From positions 21,184-85,183 of the forward strand of contig JAHHSN010000005.1 in NCBI GenBank assembly GCA_020025195.1: a DNA stretch of 64,000 nt, read 5' to 3'. Position numbers and translations under genes: made by a program. Source of the stretch: Angelakisella sp. (GTDB lineage: Bacteria > Bacillota > Clostridia > Oscillospirales > Ruminococcaceae). Below, one piece after another: positions 59,127-64,000 of this stretch (positions within the stretch are counted from its first letter, which is position 1; each line of letters begins with the position of its first letter). The notes beneath the pieces are model-generated. The model was not told the DNA's origin, ran no database searches, and saw nothing but the letters and a program-made list of their open reading frames with translations.

Positions 59127-59164
59127 TTGACGGCGTCTTTATCCACACTCTATAATGTGGATAA
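59127..59164 (+). promoter_or_regulatory. pst promoter overlapped by two inverted DnaA boxes
   Basis: TTGACG (59127-59132), 18-bp spacer, perfect TATAAT (59151-59156). TTATCCACA at 59139-59147 lies in the spacer, and its exact reverse complement TGTGGATAA lies at 59156-59164, overlapping the last base of the -10. TTATCCACA is the strict DnaA-box consensus. The pair forms a palindrome centred just at the -10, where any bound protein would block RNA polymerase. Confidence 0.6.
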
Positions 59165-59193
59165 CAAAAGTTCTTCCATAGGAGGGTAAATAA

Positions 59194-60075
59194 GTGAAAA
59201 AAGTACTTGCAGTCGTCCTTGCGGCGATGATGATCCTTTCCTTCGCCGCGTGCGGAAAAACCGAAAGCGAAACAGCGGATCCCATCCATTTTGCGGGTTC
59301 CTCCTCGCTTGCGCCGGTCATTGCCTCCATTGCGGCAGAGTTTCAGAAGGAATACGGCACCTGGGACAAGGTGGACCCCTCGCTTCCCAAGGCGCCCATT
59401 GATATTTCCGTGACCTCCGGCGGTTCCGGAGACGGTCCCTCCAGCGTCATCGACAAGACGGCCCAGTTCGGGATGCTGGCCCGGAATGTAAAGGACAGTG
59501 AAAAAGAAGGCCTCGGCGAGGGCTACACCGAATATATGGTGGCGTCCGACGCCCTCACGGTTTCGGTGAATGCCGAAAATCCCGCGGCAGAGCTTCTTTC
59601 CGGTATGGATACCGAGCTGATCCGCAAAATCTTCTCCGGGGAGATTGGCTTTTGGGATGAGGTCGATCCTGCCCTCCCGCACAAGGAGATCGTGGTTATC
59701 ATCCGTGACCTCTCCGGCGGCGCGGCAGAGGTCTTTGACAAAAAGGTGATGCAGGGTACGCCGGTTTCGGAAAATGCTATCCAGTCTGCTTCGATGGGCG
59801 CTCTGGCGGAAAAACTGACCCAGAACGTCTATGCCATTGGTTACGCGGGCTTTGGGGTCTACACCCTCAATAAGGATAAGCTGCATGCCTTCTCGGTGGA
59901 CGGCGTGGAGCCGACCGCGGAAAACATCGAGAACGGAAGCTACGCGATCCAGCGCCCTGTGCTGTTCGTGACCAATCATGAGCCGACCCCCACCGAGCAG
60001 GCGTTTATCGATTATATCTTTTCGGACGCCGGCAGAAAGATTGTCACTGAAAACGGCTATATCCCGGTATTTTAA
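59194..60075 (+). CDS. pstS: Phosphate ABC transporter substrate-binding lipoprotein
   Basis: 293 residues. GTG start with GGAGGG (59181-59186). Signal peptide and lipobox FAAC (C21). PstS features: IHFAGSSSLAPVIASIAAEF with the phosphate-binding Ser-rich loop, VTSGGSGDGPSSV (about 72-84) and the RDLSGGAAEVF segment. Captures phosphate for the permease encoded downstream. First gene of pstSCAB; no phoU or two-component genes are in this window. Confidence 0.9.
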   Translation: MKKVLAVVLAAMMILSFAACGKTESETADPIHFAGSSSLAPVIASIAAEFQKEYGTWDKVDPSLPKAPIDISVTSGGSGDGPSSVIDKTAQFGMLARNVKDSEKEGLGEGYTEYMVASDALTVSVNAENPAAELLSGMDTELIRKIFSGEIGFWDEVDPALPHKEIVVIIRDLSGGAAEVFDKKVMQGTPVSENAIQSASMGALAEKLTQNVYAIGYAGFGVYTLNKDKLHAFSVDGVEPTAENIENGSYAIQRPVLFVTNHEPTPTEQAFIDYIFSDAGRKIVTENGYIPVF

Positions 60076-60153
60076 GGTTTAAGAAAGAATAGAAGGTCCC
60101 CTGTCCGGCTTTCCGGTCGGGGGACATTCTGCTGCGAAAGGAGGAACGAGGGA

Positions 60154-61029
60154 ATGAGAAAAAGAATGGACCGGGCGGTTTCGGTCCTCACCGGGCTTTT
60201 AAGCCTTCTTTCGGTCCTCATCATGGGCTTTATGCTTCTTTTTATTCTCCGGGAGAGCCTTCCCGCCATCCGGGAAGTGGGGCTCAGGGAACTCCTTCTG
60301 GGGGGAAGCTGGCGGCCGCTTTCCGGGGAAAACGCCTCCTTCGGGCTTTCCCACATGATTCTTTCCACCCTCTATGTTTCCTTTCTTGCCATCCTTTTTT
60401 CCTCGTTTATCGGCGTCGGGGCGGCACTCTTTATCGCTATGCGGTTCAATGCCAAGGGAAGAACGTTCCTTACCCCCTTTATTGAGCTTCTCGCCGGCAT
60501 CCCTTCGGTGGTCTATGGCTTCATCGGCCTTGCCGTGGTGGTCAAGCTCTTTGAGTGCCTGGGACGCGCCGCCGGGGAATCGGTCCTCGCGGGGGCCATC
60601 GTCCTCGCGGTCATGCTGCTCCCTTACATCATCTCCTCCTGCTGTGAGACGATGGTGCGGGTGAAGGAGCGCTACGCCCTCTCCTCGGGGGCGCTCGGCG
60701 TTTCCTCCTGGTACATGGCGGCGAATCTTGTCCTGCCCGCTTCGGGGCGGGGCATCCTCGTCAGCATTGCGCTGGCGGTGGGACGCGCCATGGGGGAGAC
60801 GATGGCGGTCATGATGGTGCTGGGCAATTCCATCGCGATGCCCACCCTCCTTGGCAAGGGGGAGACCCTGGCCTCCCTCATCGCCCTCGAAATGGGCGCG
60901 GCGGAGGTGGGAAGCATCCACTTCAGTGCCCTCTATACGGCAGGGCTTTTCCTGATGCTGCTCCTTCTTGGCGTCCAGCTTGTTTTTCATTTTCTGCAGA
61001 AGAAATTCATAAAGGAGGCGGCCCGATGA
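60154..61029 (+). CDS. pstC: Phosphate ABC transporter permease PstC
   Basis: 291 residues, six helices. EAA-type coupling region near SSGALGVSSWYMAANLVLPAS and GIPSVVYGFIGLAVVV typical of the Pst permeases. GGAGG (60141-60145) lies before the start. Forms the membrane channel with PstA. It overlaps the next gene by 4 bp (ATGA). Confidence 0.9.
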   Translation: MRKRMDRAVSVLTGLLSLLSVLIMGFMLLFILRESLPAIREVGLRELLLGGSWRPLSGENASFGLSHMILSTLYVSFLAILFSSFIGVGAALFIAMRFNAKGRTFLTPFIELLAGIPSVVYGFIGLAVVVKLFECLGRAAGESVLAGAIVLAVMLLPYIISSCCETMVRVKERYALSSGALGVSSWYMAANLVLPASGRGILVSIALAVGRAMGETMAVMMVLGNSIAMPTLLGKGETLASLIALEMGAAEVGSIHFSALYTAGLFLMLLLLGVQLVFHFLQKKFIKEAAR

Positions 61030-61850
61030 AAATAAAATCTCGTCTTCTTCACCTCTGGGCGGCGGTCTCCTTTCTCCTGACGGTCGGACTCATTCTGTTC
61101 CTCTTTCTGTTCATCTTTATAAAGGGCGCCGGCGCCATCAGCTGGCAGTTCCTCGCCGATGTGCCCCGGGGTCTTGTTCTGGGCACCGAGGGCGGTATCC
61201 TGCCAGCCATTCTGGGAAGTCTCTTATTTACTCTGGTGGCGGTGCTGTTCGCCTCGCTCCTCGGGGTCGGGGGTGCCATCTACCGGGTGTTCTACTGCCG
61301 GAGCCGCCGGATTTCCTCCGCGGTCTCCCTTGTGATGCAGTGCCTCGCCGGAGTGCCCTCCATTGTGCTGGGGCTTTTCGGCTATTCGCTCCTTGTTTTG
61401 CAGTTCGGCTGGGGGAAATGCCTCCTCGCCGGCGGTATCACGCAGGGTATCATGATCCTTCCCTTCATTGAGGTGCGGGCGGAAAAGGCCCTCCGGGAAA
61501 CCGAGCAGGGAGCCCTTCTCGCGTCCTATGCTTTGGGGGTCTCCCGTGCCTACACCCTCCGCAAGGTCGTTCTCCCTTCGGAGCTTCCGCGGCTTCTTTC
61601 GGCGGTCATTCTGGGCGGCCTTTATGCCACCGGTGCCGCAGCACCGCTCATCTTCACCGGGGCGGTCATCTATGCAAAGGCTCCCACAAGTCTTATGGAC
61701 CCCGCGATGGCGCTCCCGTATCATCTTTATATGCTGCTGACACAGGGGACCTCCACGGAGATGGCGTACGGAACGGCTTTTGTGCTGATGGCGCTGGTGC
61801 TCCTCGGAAATACCCTTGCTACATTCTTTGCTTGGAGAAAGGTGAAATAA
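61026..61850 (+). CDS. pstA: Phosphate ABC transporter permease PstA
   Basis: 274 residues, six helices. EAA-like loop SYALGVSRAYTLRKVVLPSELP and GVPSIVLGLFGYSLLV, the PstA counterpart of the PstC motif GIPSVVYG. It overlaps pstC by 4 bp and pstB begins right after its stop, so all are coupled. Confidence 0.9.
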   Translation: MKIKSRLLHLWAAVSFLLTVGLILFLFLFIFIKGAGAISWQFLADVPRGLVLGTEGGILPAILGSLLFTLVAVLFASLLGVGGAIYRVFYCRSRRISSAVSLVMQCLAGVPSIVLGLFGYSLLVLQFGWGKCLLAGGITQGIMILPFIEVRAEKALRETEQGALLASYALGVSRAYTLRKVVLPSELPRLLSAVILGGLYATGAAAPLIFTGAVIYAKAPTSLMDPAMALPYHLYMLLTQGTSTEMAYGTAFVLMALVLLGNTLATFFAWRKVK

Positions 61851-62603
61851 ATGGATTCAGTTATCACACTTTCCGGCTTCGGCGCCGCCTATGGGGAAAA
61901 AACGGTGCTGGACGGGGTCTCGCTGGAGATCAGACCAAACCGCATCACCGCCGTGCTGGGTGCTTCCGGCTGCGGAAAATCCACCCTGCTGAGCGCTATG
62001 AACGGAATGCTGAACCTTAAGCCGGGGGCAAAAACATGGGGGGAGATCCGCCTTTGGGGGCAGGAGTTTTCCCGCGTCCCCGCGGAGGAGCTGCGCCGCC
62101 GGGTGGGTATGGTTTTTCAGTCGCCCACACCGTTTCCATTTTCCATCCGCAAAAATATGACTTACGCCCCGCTCTATTATGGGGTAAAGAATAAGGACGA
62201 GCTGGATGAGATCGTCAAAGAGAACCTCCTCATCACCGGACTTTATGACGAGGTGAAGGACGAACTGGGAAAAAGCGCGCTGGCTCTTTCGGGCGGGCAG
62301 CAGCAGAGGCTCTGCATCGCCCGGGCGCTCACCGCCCGTCCGGAGGTCCTGCTTCTGGATGAGCCGTGCTCCGCGCTGGACGCCGGCAACACCAGGATCA
62401 TCGAGGAGCTTCTGGTTGCCCTCAAGGAGCGTTATACCATTGTTATCGTGACGCATAATCTCATGGAGGCGAAGCGTATTGCGGATGACTGCGTCTTCCT
62501 CGGAAACGGAACGCTCATCGAGGCGGGCAGCATGGAAAAGCTTCTCACCGCCCCGGAAAAACCGGAAACAAGGGAGTACCTGCGGGACATTATGGACTCT
62601 TAA
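61851..62603 (+). CDS. pstB: Phosphate ABC transporter ATP-binding protein
   Basis: 250 residues. Walker A GASGCGKSTLLSAMNGM, signature LSGGQQQRLCIARALTARPE, Walker B VLLLDEPCSALD and the His loop VTHNLMEAKRIADD. Length matches PstB. It powers phosphate import through PstCA. ATG directly follows the pstA stop codon. A pair of terminators follows the stop. Confidence 0.92.
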   Translation: MDSVITLSGFGAAYGEKTVLDGVSLEIRPNRITAVLGASGCGKSTLLSAMNGMLNLKPGAKTWGEIRLWGQEFSRVPAEELRRRVGMVFQSPTPFPFSIRKNMTYAPLYYGVKNKDELDEIVKENLLITGLYDEVKDELGKSALALSGGQQQRLCIARALTARPEVLLLDEPCSALDAGNTRIIEELLVALKERYTIVIVTHNLMEAKRIADDCVFLGNGTLIEAGSMEKLLTAPEKPETREYLRDIMDS

Positions 62604-63059
62604 GATAAGCTGTCAGAAAAGAAACGGCGTGACCCAAAAGGGTACGCCTCATAAGGAAGTTTTTTGAGAGATACGGTACAGTCCCGTTTTGGGGGTGTAC
62701 CGTATCTTCTTTTTATGCAATGAAACAGCAGGTGCCGAAAAATCCCGACACCTGCTGATCTTTTCTTATATGCCTTCCTGCGGAGGTTTTAGGAGCCCGC
62801 TCCTAACGATTGCACCGTTTTACGACTCTTGGGAGTATAAACGGTATGCTCGCTAAGATGATGCAGACGCTTTCTCCTAAAAACATATCTCTGCTTTCCT
62901 TACTTTTATTTTTTATATTCGTTCAGCTTGTAGCCTTTGTTTTTTGCATTGACTGGGTGCGTATTTGGGCGTTTTCTTTCCCTGTAAGAGCCGTAAATTA
63001 TCCAAAGGTAAAATTACAATCGGTACACGCAACATCTGTTTTGGTAGTAAAAAGGTGCG
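62604..63059. other. 456-bp intergenic region, AT-richer
   Basis: Contains three hairpins (62626-62648, 62669-62714, 62727-62766). The first two follow pstB. 62669-62680 pairs perfectly with 62696-62707 and ends TCTTTTTAT, a strong terminator; the third is also terminator-like. No convincing gene; the open frame 62810-63136 lacks a ribosome site and any family resemblance. Confidence 0.5.
62669..62714 (+). terminator. Terminator of the pst operon
   Basis: Perfect 12-bp stem AGATACGGTACA with TGTACCGTATCT, a 15-nt loop and a T-rich tail. A smaller hairpin (62626-62635 with 62640-62648) precedes it. Confidence 0.85.
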
Positions 63060-63266
63060 TTATTTGCACCGTTCCTTATTGCTGCTCTGGGCGTAATAGG
63101 TCGCACGCTTTGATAAGTGCCGGGGACACTCGATAATCTCGGCTCGAAAGCTCTGCTTGCAGCTGTTTACACAGCCACGGCACAGCTCATTGTAAGTATG
63201 GCGTCCTGTTTCCAGGTGCAGAAAGAACGCCCATTCCTCCCGCAAGTGTTTGGATAATTTCGGCAT
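63060..63266 (-). CDS. Small Cys-rich protein of unknown function
   Basis: 68 residues, starting MPKLSKHLREEWAFFLHLE. It contains LCRGCVNSCKQSFRAEIIECPR, with four Cys spaced C-x2-C-x3-C and a later C, possibly metal binding, and basic residues throughout. Start chosen because AAGGAGG lies 8 bp before the ATG. Proteins of this pattern are often carried by integrative elements of gut Clostridia, from memory and not checked. It stands alone between the pst operon and the oleate hydratase gene. Confidence 0.5.
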   Translation of the reverse strand: MPKLSKHLREEWAFFLHLETGRHTYNELCRGCVNSCKQSFRAEIIECPRHLSKRATYYAQSSNKERCK

Positions 63267-63662
63267 TGTGAAAGCCTCCTTGCCGAAAAACCTAATTTTC
63301 AAAAGCCGGTTTACCCGCTGTCGTTCCTGACTCATTCAAGCGGTGTTGTCTCGCTCCTGCTGTCAGCGATAGCAGCATTCTTCGAAAGATCATATCCCCA
63401 GCGGACGGTCATTCAGTTGTCACCGGCTGAAAAAATCAACAAAAAAGCCGGTACATTTGATGTACCGACCAAGTCAAAAGGGATAGATTTTCCCTTTGAA
63501 AGGATGGATATCAAATGTAACCGGCTTTGTAAATTAAAGTCGAGTTCTGCTTATTAGACTTACCCCCGCCAACAGAACCAAAAGCGTGTTGGGACAATCT
63601 CGATACTTCTTACAGCGTACCGATACTGTGCCATATATCTACATTTAGACTTGGACATGCAA
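63267..63662. other. 396-bp non-coding region with structured repeat
   Basis: No gene visible. It holds the nested inverted repeat at 63444-63528 and otherwise looks unstructured. Base composition is AT-rich compared with the rest of the window. Confidence 0.5.
63444..63528. repeat. Nested inverted repeat (MITE-like or RNA element)
   Basis: Outer arms: AAAGCCGGTACATTTGAT (63444-63461) and ATCAAATGTAACCGGCTTT (63510-63528), complementary except for one extra base. Inner arms: TCAAAAGGGA (63474-63483) and TCCCTTTGA (63491-63499). A short GTACA/TGTAC palindrome sits at 63451-63465. Could fold as one long hairpin, form a small transposable element, or terminate the converging transcripts. Confidence 0.6.
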
Positions 63663-64000
63663 TTAAATGAGATGGTTCTCTACCATCATTTCATAAATTG
63701 TCGTTCCTTCCAGTTTCTTAATTGCCTGCTTCAGGGCAAATTTCTGAGGGAACGGCAGAGACAGATCGGTGATTTTCCTTCCATCCAACATATGATGCGT
63801 TACACGCAGCAAAATACGCAAATCATATTGAGAGGCAAAGACTTCCGGAACTCCTCGATCCAGACTCAGCAGGGTATACACGGCCTCCATACCGGTGCGA
63901 ACTGCATATTCCGTAGTAAACACCGTATCATTCGGTGTTTCTACATGTTCGCCGATGAATGCAAAGTTCTCTGCACCGTCTACTACGATCTTAGGCCGAT
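63663..64000 (-). CDS. ohyA: Oleate hydratase, 3' end only
   Basis: The frame is open to the window edge and gives the C-terminal 112 residues. They read RPKIVVDGAENFAFIGEHVE, TPNDTVFTTEYAVRTGMEAVYTLL and VPEVFASQYDLRILLRVTHHMLDG, which are characteristic of oleate hydratases (myosin-cross-reactive antigen family). These FAD-binding enzymes add water to the 9,10 double bond of unsaturated fatty acids, a detoxification common in gut bacteria. The upstream part lies outside the window. Confidence 0.88.
   Translation of the reverse strand, partial: RPKIVVDGAENFAFIGEHVETPNDTVFTTEYAVRTGMEAVYTLLSLDRGVPEVFASQYDLRILLRVTHHMLDGRKITDLSLPFPQKFALKQAIKKLEGTTIYEMMVENHLI

Noticed and set aside
59139..59164. 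Replication origin suggested by the DnaA boxes
   Set aside because: Only two boxes are present, there is no AT-rich unwinding region or dnaA/dnaN gene nearby, and both boxes sit on a promoter.
62810..63136. Possible 108-codon plus-strand gene
   Set aside because: No ribosome site before the start and no family resemblance; it also overlaps the better-supported small minus-strand gene.
1..64000. tRNA, rRNA, CRISPR array, phage or intact insertion sequence
   Set aside because: I looked for CCA-ended cloverleaves, short regularly spaced repeats, and transposase or integrase motifs and saw none I could support; a covariance search could still find a small RNA gene.

Overview
The window reads as a chromosomal segment of a GC-rich, spore-former-type gut Clostridia, most likely an Oscillospiraceae/Ruminococcaceae relative. 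The evidence is low-GC-Gram-positive style AAGGAGG ribosome sites, classic TTGACA/TATAAT promoters, many Cys-lipobox lipoproteins, BlaR1, VanW, FemAB and SpoIIE family proteins, several ECF sigma/anti-sigma pairs, TRAP transporters and a complete hexuronate pathway. This is inferred from gene content; no rRNA is present. I see no tRNA, rRNA, CRISPR array, phage module or intact insertion sequence.

Layout. 1-4.4 kb: the end of a sodium/solute symporter, an L-asparaginase on the other strand, then a two-gene unit joining a [FeFe]-hydrogenase-like PAS protein to a SpoIIE-type phosphatase, probably a redox or H2 sensory pair. 4.6-9.2 kb: a FemAB-like peptidoglycan enzyme, a transglutaminase-like lipoprotein, an NSS-family symporter with a long leader, and a VOC protein. 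9.4-13.1 kb: a GntR-controlled ABC transporter operon with an attached exported protein. 13.2-20.5 kb: a 1184-residue surface protein, a TetR regulator and two membrane-anchored SGNH hydrolases, one with two hydrolase domains in tandem.

20.8-40.8 kb is a sugar-acid catabolic island. KDPG aldolase (fused to a VOC domain), KDG kinase, an RpiB-like isomerase, a cupin and a KduD-type dehydrogenase handle unsaturated uronates. UxaC, UxaA, UxaB, UxuB and UxuA convert glucuronate and galacturonate to KDG. An MFS carrier and a complete TRAP transporter import substrates. A second TRAP-type binding lipoprotein sits in a tightly overlapping operon with a histidine kinase and an AraC-type response regulator, and probably works as the external sensor. 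All routes converge on KDG, then KDPG, then pyruvate plus glyceraldehyde-3-phosphate.

40.9-57.9 kb is an envelope-stress and surface region. It holds three ECF sigma factors with cognate membrane-anchored anti-sigma-like proteins, two serpin lipoproteins cotranscribed with the third sigma/anti-sigma pair, and a short membrane protein whose C-terminus looks like the tail of a serpin. Between them lie a VanW/adenylating ligase/carrier-protein operon, a MarR-controlled heterodimeric ABC exporter with an asymmetric pair of ATP sites, and a BlaR1 remnant. 58.1-62.7 kb carries a LysR regulator and the pstSCAB phosphate transporter, whose promoter is straddled by two perfect inverted TTATCCACA (DnaA-box) sequences. 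The last 1.3 kb is AT-richer and mostly non-coding, with a small Cys-rich gene, a nested inverted repeat and the 3' end of an oleate hydratase gene.
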